A stretch of 64,000 bases of DNA. Source: JBMOMT01 sp049324835 (GTDB lineage Bacteria > Chloroflexota > Anaerolineae > CAYNKW01). The stretch is from contig JBMOMT010000051.1 of the NCBI GenBank assembly GCA_049324835.1, forward strand, positions 1 through 64,000, in the 5' to 3' direction. The notes beneath the pieces are model-generated. The model was given only the letters and a program-made list of their open reading frames with translations. It was not told the origin of the DNA and ran no database searches. Position 1 is the stretch's first letter; each line of letters begins with the position of its first letter. Positions 32,020 to 39,284 of the stretch are shown in pieces. The translations under genes were made by a program, and so were the position numbers.

Positions 32020-32871
32020 ATGCTGGAAACGATCGACCTCACTCAAAGCATGACGCGAGAGGACTATATCCGCGATCTGATCCGCTATCAGTTGCAGTTG
32101 CGCGAGCTGGCTTATCAGCTCTACGTGCAAAAACGGACGCTGGTGATGGTTTATGAAGGCTGGGACGCGGCCGGCAAAGGAGGCAACATCAAACGGGTCA
32201 CCGAGCGACTGGACCCGCGTGGTTATCAGGTTTACCCCATCGCCGCGCCGCAGGGCGAGGACCGCACGCATCATTATCTGTGGCGCTTTTGGCACAGATT
32301 GAGGCCGCCGGATGAAAAGCAGATCCTCGTTTTTGACCGCAGTTGGTACGGGCGGGTCATGGTGGAGCGCATCGAGGGTTTTTGCACCGAAGAAGAGTGG
32401 AAGCGCGCCTATCGCGAGATCAACGAGTTCGAGCGCCAACTGGTGGATTTTGGCATGATTCTGGCCAAGTTCTGGATCCACATCGGTGCTGAGGAGCAGC
32501 TTGCCCGCTTTGAGTCCCGGCGAGATACGCCCTACAAAGCCTGGAAGTTGACCGACGAGGACTGGCGCAACCGTCAAAAGTGGGATCAATACGAACAGGC
32601 CGTCGAGGACATGCTGCTGCGTACCAGCACCCTCACCGCGCCGTGGACCATCGTAGAGGGCAACGACAAGTGGCATGCGCGGATCAAGACGCTGCGCACG
32701 CTTGTGCAGTTGTTGAGCCAGGAGCTCAACTATCAACCGTCAGAGCCTCCGATCAAAGGGGGCAAAGCTGCGAAAGGAGAGGGCGAAATGGCGAAGGAAG
32801 AAAAAGAAAAGAAGGAAAAGAAGGAAAAGAAAGAAAAAAAGGGCAAAAAGGACAAAAAGAAAAAGAAATAG
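32020..32871 (+). CDS. Polyphosphate kinase 2 family, lysine-tailed
   Basis: The second PPK2, 283 residues, with YEGWDAAGKGGNIKRV, LDPRGYQVYPIAAP, LWRFWHRL and FDRSWYGRVMVERIEGF. It is a diverged paralog of the preceding gene and starts at ATG 32020 behind GAGGGGGG. The last about 38 residues hold 20 lysines, mostly in EKK repeats ending DKKKKK, coded by an A/G-only tract. A lysine tail could bind polyphosphate or carry covalent polyphosphate, and it is opposite in charge to the tail of the upstream paralog. This suggests, as inference, that the two form a hetero-oligomer or separate into a granule. A terminator follows. Confidence 0.92.
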   Translation: MLETIDLTQSMTREDYIRDLIRYQLQLRELAYQLYVQKRTLVMVYEGWDAAGKGGNIKRVTERLDPRGYQVYPIAAPQGEDRTHHYLWRFWHRLRPPDEKQILVFDRSWYGRVMVERIEGFCTEEEWKRAYREINEFERQLVDFGMILAKFWIHIGAEEQLARFESRRDTPYKAWKLTDEDWRNRQKWDQYEQAVEDMLLRTSTLTAPWTIVEGNDKWHARIKTLRTLVQLLSQELNYQPSEPPIKGGKAAKGEGEMAKEEKEKKEKKEKKEKKGKKDKKKKK

Positions 32872-32898
32872 AGCCTTTGTGCCCGCCTGTTCGATGTT

Positions 32899-32933
32899 GT
32901 GCTCCGGTCAGCGACGCCCGGAGCACGCTTTTT
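32899..32933 (+). terminator. Rho-independent terminator after the CHAD-adk-PPK2 run
   Basis: GTGCTCCGG (32899-32907) pairs with CCGGAGCAC (32918-32926), followed by GC and five T's (32929-32933). It ends the plus-strand half of the polyphosphate island. Confidence 0.9.
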
Positions 32934-32942
32934 GAGATGCGA

Positions 32943-33710
32943 TCACCAGGTGGGTGGTGATGCCGTTTGCGGTTCCTCTGTTTGCAACACGGCATCCAGA
33001 GAGCGACCTTGCGAGAACATGAGCGCAAAGGCGGGCGGTAGATCGTATTCCTGGATGGCAGCCACCGTTCTTGCGACATCGTAGGCGATGCGGTAGTGCT
33101 GGACGGCGAGGTTTTCCCTGGTGATCTCCAGGATGGCATAACAGGCGCGAGGGTCGCCATCGTCGGGCCGTCCGACGCTGCCGGTGTTGATGAACCAGAT
33201 ACCATCCACCTGGCGCACAAAGGGTTGGTGCGAGTGGCCGCAGATGATCACGTCGGCCTGGGCCATTTGGGCCAGCTCGCGCAGCCGGTCATCGGGCGTG
33301 TCTGGGGTGAGGTGCTCCTCGTTCGAGACCGGGCTGCCGTGGGTCAGCAGGATGTGGCGCCCTTTGACTTTCATGCGGATCTCTTGTGTCAGGAAGCGCA
33401 GGTATTTGCGATTCTTTTTCGAGAGCTGTTCGTAGGCCCATTTGAAGGCCAGGTATTTCTCGTACGGTTTTCGCTTGCGCCATTTGTCCTTTTTTTCTTT
33501 GAACTTGAGCACCTGGAGGTCATAGTTGCCCACGATGCTCAAGACATCTTGCTGGCGCAAGAGCTGCACCGCCTCGTCGGGAAAAGGGCCGTAGCCCACA
33601 AAATCGCCGACATTCCAGATGGCTTCCACGTTCTGTTCTCTGGCATGGGTCAAAACGGCCTCCAGAGCCGGCAAGTTGGCGTGAACGTCGCCGATCAGTG
33701 CTACCTTCAT
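32943..33710 (-). CDS. Calcineurin-like metallophosphoesterase (YfcE/MJ0936 type)
   Basis: A 255-residue metallophosphoesterase with all motifs of the fold: GDVHAN, GDFVGYGP, GNYD, ILLTHGSP and CGHSHQPF. A Lys-rich insertion (about residues 75-105, KFKEKKDKWRKRKP) is unusual and could contact a polyanion. The start is the ATG at 33710 with AAGGAAAA upstream; a longer frame would overlap ppk1. It lies 11 bases behind ppk1 in the same direction, so the two are probably co-transcribed. Family members hydrolyse phosphodiesters or phosphomonoesters; a link to polyphosphate or nucleotide turnover is inferred from position only. Confidence 0.88.
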   Translation of the reverse strand: MKVALIGDVHANLPALEAVLTHAREQNVEAIWNVGDFVGYGPFPDEAVQLLRQQDVLSIVGNYDLQVLKFKEKKDKWRKRKPYEKYLAFKWAYEQLSKKNRKYLRFLTQEIRMKVKGRHILLTHGSPVSNEEHLTPDTPDDRLRELAQMAQADVIICGHSHQPFVRQVDGIWFINTGSVGRPDDGDPRACYAILEITRENLAVQHYRIAYDVARTVAAIQEYDLPPAFALMFSQGRSLDAVLQTEEPQTASPPTW

Positions 33711-33721
33711 GGGATTTTCCT

Positions 33722-35863
33722 TCAATCTTCTTCGTTCCACAATCCCCGATGCTCGATCATCCACAACTGAGAGTTCAGTTCTGGCTGTCCCTCCTGGGGT
33801 TGGAGACGCTCGTAGCTGCCATCGGGCAACAATCTACGAGCCTGGATGTTGTCCTGAAGGTGGGTGAGTAGAATGTGCTCGTAAAGTGATTCACGCAGGT
33901 CAACGTCTTCCACCGGGAACAATTGTTCCACCCGTCGATCCAGGTTGCGCGGCATCAGGTCTGCGCTGCCGAGCAAAACCTCATCGTCGCCACCGTTACG
34001 AAAATAATAGATGCGTGGGTGCTCCAGAAAACGGCCCACGATGGATGTGACGCGGATGTTGTCGCTGATACCCGGCACGCCCGGGCGCAGGCAACAGATG
34101 CCGCGCACCTGAAGCTCCACCCTGACGCCCGCCTGAGAGGCGCGGTAGAGGGCGCGGATGCTGGCCGGATCCACCAGCGAGTTCATCTTGAAGGCCAGAT
34201 ACCCGCCGCCATTACGGCGGTGCTGTTCGATCTCACGCTCGATGCGCTCCAGAATCTGATGGCGCATCTGGCCCGGAGCCACCAGCAATTTGTGATAACT
34301 CTGTTTGGCCGAATAGCCGGTGAGGGCGTTGAATAGATCGGACACGTCCGCACCGGTCTCGGCATCGGAGGTAAAGAGGCCGATGTCGCTGTAGAGGCGT
34401 GCCGTGACATCGTTGTAATTGCCGGTGCTCATGTGCACGTAACGCCTGATGCCGTCTCTCTCGCGGCGCACCACCAATAAAAGCTTGCAGTGCGTCTTGA
34501 GGCCCACCAGGCCATAAGCCACGTGTACGCCAGCCTGCTCCAACGCGCGCGCCCAGACGATGTTGTTCTCTTCGTCGAAACGGGCCTTGAGCTCCACCAG
34601 CACGGCCACCTGTTTGCCGTGTTCGCGGGCCTCCATCAACGCCGCCACCACCGGCGAGTTGGGCCCCACGCGGTACAGGGTCTGTTTGATGGCCAGCACG
34701 TTGGGATCGCGGGCGGCCGTGCGGAGGAAATCGATCACCGGGGCAAAGCTGTCGTAAGGATGGTATAGCAGAATGTCGCGCTGTTTGAGGATGGCAAAGA
34801 TGTTCTCGCCCGTGGTCAACGGCGGCGGCACGGCGGGCATAAAGGGGGTGTCTTTGAGATCCGGGCGGTTGATTTTGGTCAGCTCCATCAGATCGGCCAT
34901 GCCGACCGGGATGTTTCGGGTGTAGACCTGGTAGGGAGCCAGTTTCAGGTTGCTCACCAGGATTTCGTGGATGCGCGGCGGCATGACCGTATCGACCTCG
35001 AGCCGCACGGCAGAGCCAAAGTGACGCATCCGCACCCCTTCTTCGATGGCCGCCAGCAGGTCGGCGGCTTCATCCTCTTCGATCTCGGGGTCGGCGTCGC
35101 GGGTCACGCGGAAGGGATGGGCGGCCAGGACTTGCATGCCGGGAAAAAGCAGGTCCAGGTTGGCTGCCACAGCCTCCTCCAGCCACACAAAATTGGTGGG
35201 CGCTTCTTCCACCAGCCCCAGGCTCTCGTACCGGTCGGCTTCTTCTTCGTCAGGAATACGCAGCAGGCGCGGGAATACGGCGGGCACCTTGAGGCGGGCG
35301 AATCGCTCGCCGTGGGTGGGGTCGTTGATCACCACCGCCAGGTTGATGCTCAGGTTCGAGATGTGGGGAAAGGGATGGCTGGGGTCGAAGGCCAACGGCG
35401 TGAGCACCGGAAAGATCTCTTTTTCAAAGTAGCGCCGCAGCAACTTGCGCTGGCGGCGTTTCAGCTCGTCATAATTCAGGACGTTGATCCCGGCCTCGCG
35501 GAGTTGAGGCCGCAGGTCGTCGTACCAGCACTCAGAGTGCTGGGCCAGCAGGGGCAACAATGTCTGGTGGATGGCCATGAGCTGCTCGCCGGCTGTCATG
35601 CCATCGGGAGAGGTTTCCAGAATGCCGGCGTCCAGTTGCCGCCGCAGGCCAGAGACGCGGATCATAAAAAACTCGTCCAGGTTGTTGGCAAAAATGGCCA
35701 GAAATTTGACCCGCTCCAGCAGCGGATGGCGTGGGTCGAGGGCTTCTTCCAGCACCCGTCGATTGAACTGGAGCCAGCTCAGCTCGCGGTTGATGTATAA
35801 TCGGGGGTCATCGAGGGTGATCGGGGCATCACTTTTGGGCCAGGTTGAAGGTTTTTTGGTCAC
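33722..35863 (-). CDS. ppk1: Polyphosphate kinase 1
   Basis: A full-length 713-residue PPK1. The N-terminus YINRELSWLQFNRRVLEEA and FFMIRVSGLRRQ are family hallmarks. The phospholipase D-like halves carry the phospho-accepting His in KTHCKLLLVVRRE, then HMSTGNYNDVTARLYSDIG and the second His in RFLEHPRIYYFRNGG. It reversibly makes polyphosphate from ATP at the membrane or granule. The GTG at 35863 follows GGGAGAG. It lies between ftsK (39 bases upstream) and the phosphoesterase (11 bases downstream), and converges with the PPK2 genes. This gives synthesis and use of polyphosphate side by side. Confidence 0.96.
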   Translation of the reverse strand: MTKKPSTWPKSDAPITLDDPRLYINRELSWLQFNRRVLEEALDPRHPLLERVKFLAIFANNLDEFFMIRVSGLRRQLDAGILETSPDGMTAGEQLMAIHQTLLPLLAQHSECWYDDLRPQLREAGINVLNYDELKRRQRKLLRRYFEKEIFPVLTPLAFDPSHPFPHISNLSINLAVVINDPTHGERFARLKVPAVFPRLLRIPDEEEADRYESLGLVEEAPTNFVWLEEAVAANLDLLFPGMQVLAAHPFRVTRDADPEIEEDEAADLLAAIEEGVRMRHFGSAVRLEVDTVMPPRIHEILVSNLKLAPYQVYTRNIPVGMADLMELTKINRPDLKDTPFMPAVPPPLTTGENIFAILKQRDILLYHPYDSFAPVIDFLRTAARDPNVLAIKQTLYRVGPNSPVVAALMEAREHGKQVAVLVELKARFDEENNIVWARALEQAGVHVAYGLVGLKTHCKLLLVVRRERDGIRRYVHMSTGNYNDVTARLYSDIGLFTSDAETGADVSDLFNALTGYSAKQSYHKLLVAPGQMRHQILERIEREIEQHRRNGGGYLAFKMNSLVDPASIRALYRASQAGVRVELQVRGICCLRPGVPGISDNIRVTSIVGRFLEHPRIYYFRNGGDDEVLLGSADLMPRNLDRRVEQLFPVEDVDLRESLYEHILLTHLQDNIQARRLLPDGSYERLQPQEGQPELNSQLWMIEHRGLWNEED

Positions 35864-35902
35864 GTTGCTCTCCCAGAAATTGGACGGGTTGGCGTTGTGT
35901 GG

Positions 35903-38155
35903 TTACAACCAGCGCTGACCTTTGGCCTTTCGTTCTTCCGGCCCCAACACCCGACGGGAACGGCTGGCGCCTTCCGGTGGACCCACCACGCCGTGCTCTT
36001 CCATCAGGTCGATCAACCGGCCTGCTCGTGCATAGCCGATGCGCAGTTTGCGTTGCAGCAACGAGGCAGAGGCGCTGTTGTTCTCTCGCACGATAGCGAT
36101 GGCCTGATCCAGCAGATCGTCCGATTCGGCAGCTTGTTGCTCTCGTTGACGCATCTCTTCCCAGAGGGGCTGCTGAACCACCCGTGGCTCACCGTGAATG
36201 GCCGGGCGCGGCGTGGTGGTAAAGGAAACAGGGGCCGGAGCCGGGCCGGCGGTTTTCCAGAAACTCACCAACTCGTTGATTTCCATATCAGATACAAAGC
36301 AGCCCTGAAGGCGTCGCAGCTCGGACGAATCGGAGGCCATGTAGAGCATATCACCACGGCCCAGCAACCGCTCGGCGCCAGGTGTATCCAGGATGACCCG
36401 CGAATCGACGCTGCTGGTGACGGCAAAGGCGATACGCGAGGGAAAGTTGGCCTTGATCAAGCCGGTGACGACGTTGACGCTGGGCCGTTGGGTGGCGATC
36501 ACCAGGTGGATACCGGTGGCGCGGGCCATCTGGGCCAGGCGGGTGATGGTGCGCTCGGTCTGATCCGGCGCGGTCATCATCAGATCGGCCAGTTCGTCGA
36601 CAAAGACCACAATATAAGGCAAACGTTCCTGAGGCGTCTGGGTGCGCTGGTTAAAATCCTCGATGTTGCGCGCGCCGATCTGGGCAAATTGCCGATAACG
36701 CTCGTCCATTTCGTTGGTCACCAGTTGCAGCACCTCGACCACCTGATCCAATTCGACGATGACCGGTGTAAACAGGTGGGGGATGCCGTTGTAGCCGGTC
36801 AGTTCCACCCGTTTGGGGTCGATCATCAGCAGCCGCAGGTTGGCCGGCGAGTTGTTCATCAACAGGCAAGAGATGATGGCGTTGACGCACACCGATTTGC
36901 CAGAGCCGGTGGCGCCGGCGATCAGCAGGTGCGGCATGGATGACAGATCGGCGGCTACCGTCTGGCCAGAGACATCGCTGCCCAGGGCGATGCGCAAGGG
37001 CGATTTGAGCTTTTGAAAGGCTTCCGATTCCATCGCCCCGCGCAGTGAGACCAACGAGATGGTTTCGTTGGGCACTTCGATGCCCACGTAGGGCCGCCCC
37101 GGCACCGGCGTTTCGACTCGCACCGGCGAGGCTGCCAGGGCCAAGGCCAGGTCGTCGGCCAGAGCGGCGATCTTGGAGACTTTGACCTTGATCTTGCGCC
37201 CGCCACGCCCCTGGACAAAGCCCGGCCTGACACAGAATTGGGTCACCACCGGGCCGGGGTTGGCGTCCATCGCCGTGACCGGCACGCCGAACTCTCGCAG
37301 CGTGTCCTCGATGACCTTGGCCCGTCGCCGGATTTCGCGCCAGCTGATGGGCTGATCTTCGGACTCTTCCAGGATGTCCTGAATGTGTGGCAGGGGCCAA
37401 TCGTACGGTATGCTCACGATACGATCTCGAGGCCGGATGGCTGCTGCCGGGTAGGGCGCAACGGGTAGCCGCTCTGGGAAATCGGCGGCCGGGTAGGGGG
37501 CAGCAGATGGGGGTGGCACGGCGGGCTGCTGGGGCTGTTGCCGGGCGGCGGGTCGCAGACGCGGCAGTTTCAGATTGCCGGACAAGCGGCGTATGGCCTG
37601 GCCGATCAGGTGCAACAGCGTGCCCAACTCGGCCACCGACAAATCGGCCAGCAAAATGGTGGCGATGACGACCGCCGCCAGCATGGTCACCGCTGTGCCC
37701 CAGCCGCCCAGACTGCTGAGCATGGCCTGGCTGAAATAGTAACCCAGATAACCGCCGCCGCCGCCCATTTCGGCCAATGCCTGGGGATCGTCGGAAAAAG
37801 AGAGCAGGTGCAACAGTATCAGGGCGGTCAGATAGAGCAGCAGGCTGCCCGCCACGCGCTCACCGCCGATGGTGGGTCGCCGTTCGAAATGGCGCAGCAG
37901 CAGCCACAGTCCGGCCAGTCCCATGCCAAACGGCGCCAAATAGACCCCCAGGCCCAAGATGCGGCTCAAAAAATCCACCCAACCTTCGGTCAGGCTGCCC
38001 CGCGTGGCCGAAAGAAAGCTGAGCAGGGTGATGCCTGCCAGCGCCACCAGCACCACGCCCAGGATGTCCAACTGCCGATCCAGACTTAGCGGCGGCAGTT
38101 TGGACGTGGGCGGCGTTTTGCCCCTGGTTTTTCGAGAAGGAGCCCTTTTGGCCAT
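35903..38155 (-). CDS. ftsK: FtsK/SpoIIIE DNA translocase
   Basis: A 750-residue translocase. The basic N-terminus (MAKRAPSRKTRGK) is followed by about four membrane helices (residues about 25-190), a short Pro-rich linker (APYPAADFPERLPVAPYPA), and the motor with Walker A GATGSGKSVCVNAI (about 405-418) and Walker B IVVFVDELADLMM. The C-terminal gamma winged helix (LLQRKLRIGYARAGRLIDLM) reads KOPS-type polarity signals. The linker is short compared with E. coli FtsK, as in SpoIIIE. The ATG at 38155 is chosen over a GTG at 38188 because the promoter -10 ends at 38200, which would leave the GTG almost leaderless. It pumps chromosomal DNA at the septum. ppk1 follows. Confidence 0.94.
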   Translation of the reverse strand: MAKRAPSRKTRGKTPPTSKLPPLSLDRQLDILGVVLVALAGITLLSFLSATRGSLTEGWVDFLSRILGLGVYLAPFGMGLAGLWLLLRHFERRPTIGGERVAGSLLLYLTALILLHLLSFSDDPQALAEMGGGGGYLGYYFSQAMLSSLGGWGTAVTMLAAVVIATILLADLSVAELGTLLHLIGQAIRRLSGNLKLPRLRPAARQQPQQPAVPPPSAAPYPAADFPERLPVAPYPAAAIRPRDRIVSIPYDWPLPHIQDILEESEDQPISWREIRRRAKVIEDTLREFGVPVTAMDANPGPVVTQFCVRPGFVQGRGGRKIKVKVSKIAALADDLALALAASPVRVETPVPGRPYVGIEVPNETISLVSLRGAMESEAFQKLKSPLRIALGSDVSGQTVAADLSSMPHLLIAGATGSGKSVCVNAIISCLLMNNSPANLRLLMIDPKRVELTGYNGIPHLFTPVIVELDQVVEVLQLVTNEMDERYRQFAQIGARNIEDFNQRTQTPQERLPYIVVFVDELADLMMTAPDQTERTITRLAQMARATGIHLVIATQRPSVNVVTGLIKANFPSRIAFAVTSSVDSRVILDTPGAERLLGRGDMLYMASDSSELRRLQGCFVSDMEINELVSFWKTAGPAPAPVSFTTTPRPAIHGEPRVVQQPLWEEMRQREQQAAESDDLLDQAIAIVRENNSASASLLQRKLRIGYARAGRLIDLMEEHGVVGPPEGASRSRRVLGPEERKAKGQRWL

Positions 38156-38199
38156 CGAAAAAGCTTTCTGTCCGGCGCAACTGTTCACTGATTGAACCT

Positions 38200-38228
38200 A
38201 TTATAGCACAGGTCAGGGTGAGGGACAA
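38200..38228 (-). promoter_or_regulatory. Promoter of ftsK-ppk1-phosphoesterase
   Basis: Minus strand: TTGTCC (38228-38223), 17 bp, TATAAT (38205-38200). It overlaps the divergent galT promoter region. Confidence 0.75.
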
Positions 38229-38242
38229 AAACGTGGTATAAT
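38214..38242 (+). promoter_or_regulatory. Candidate promoter of galT
   Basis: A perfect TATAAT at 38237-38242 lies 32 bases before galT; the -35 at 17-bp spacing (CAGGGT-like, 38214-38219) is poor. The overlap with the ftsK promoter means the two may compete. Confidence 0.5.
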
Positions 38243-38274
38243 AGGCCACTGACAACGCTGCACGGAGACAGAGC

Positions 38275-39273
38275 ATGCCAGAAATTCGTCAGAATTTTGC
38301 CAGCGGTGAGTGGGTGGTGGTTGCGCCGGAGCGAGCCATGCGCCCCGGTGATTTCGCTCGCCCGGAGCGAAGAACGGTGACCTCGCGGCCAGAGTACGTG
38401 GCGACCTGTGCCTTTTGCCCCGGCAACGAATCTCAGACGCCGCCTCAGGTGCTCCAGTTGCCGCGGCATGGTCCCTGGCAGGTGCGGGTTGTGCCCAACA
38501 AATATCCGGCGCTGCACAACAACAGCCCGCGCCAGGTCAACTCGGACGATGTGAACCTCTCCCTGGCCGGGGTGGGCTACCACGAGGTGGTCGTCGAGGC
38601 GCGGCAACACAACCTCTCGCCGGCTTTGCAGACCACGGAACAGGTGACTCGTACGTTGACGGCTCTGCAAATGCGGGGCCGGACGATGGCTCAAGACCGG
38701 CGCATCCGGCAGGTGGTGTACGTCAAGAACCACGGCCCGGCGGCAGGCACCTCGCGAGAGCACCCACACGCCCAGATCATTGCCCTGCCGCTGCTGCCGC
38801 CACGCACCCAGGCCCACAATGAAACCGCGCAGCGATATTTTGAAGCAAAAGGCGTCTGCCCGTTCTGCGCCATGTGGCAGGCCGAGCTCACAGCCGGTGA
38901 ACGGCTGGTGGCCGAGAGTGCTCACCTGGCGGCTTTTGTGCCCTATGCCGCCCCGGCGGCTTATCATACCTGGATCGTTCCCAAACGCCATGGCGCCAGC
39001 TTTTGTGACGCCCTGCCCGCCGAGGTGGATGACCTCGGTGAATTGCTGCGCGACCTTTTGCGCCGACTGTACGTTGGTCTGGACGACCCAGACTTTAATT
39101 ACGTCATCCAATCGGCCCCGGTAGATGGCTCGCACAGCCCGTTTTTGCATTGGTACCTGGCCATCACCCCACGGCTGGTGCCGTGGGGCGGTTTCGAGCT
39201 GGGGACAGGTATGTTCATCAACACCGCTTTGCCGGAGGAAAACGCCCGCTTTTTGCGTGAGGTAGTGATCTAG
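38275..39273 (+). CDS. galT: Galactose-1-phosphate uridylyltransferase
   Basis: The 332-residue protein has the GalT/HIT-superfamily active site SREHPHAQIIALP, with the nucleophilic His in the HxH pair. CAFCPGN and CPFCAM are zinc-type Cys pairs, and FLHWYLAITPR, GGFELGTGMFINTALPEE and NARFLRE complete the pattern. It would interconvert UDP-glucose and galactose-1-phosphate. Related enzymes use ADP-sugars, and no galK or galE is adjacent. The ATG at 38275 follows ACGGAGACAGAGC. It converges with the Clp-like gene, 11 bases apart, and is close to an alpha-galactosidase-like GH4 gene (41925) that could supply galactose. Confidence 0.9.
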   Translation: MPEIRQNFASGEWVVVAPERAMRPGDFARPERRTVTSRPEYVATCAFCPGNESQTPPQVLQLPRHGPWQVRVVPNKYPALHNNSPRQVNSDDVNLSLAGVGYHEVVVEARQHNLSPALQTTEQVTRTLTALQMRGRTMAQDRRIRQVVYVKNHGPAAGTSREHPHAQIIALPLLPPRTQAHNETAQRYFEAKGVCPFCAMWQAELTAGERLVAESAHLAAFVPYAAPAAYHTWIVPKRHGASFCDALPAEVDDLGELLRDLLRRLYVGLDDPDFNYVIQSAPVDGSHSPFLHWYLAITPRLVPWGGFELGTGMFINTALPEENARFLREVVI

Positions 39274-39284
39274 TCAGGGCGGCT

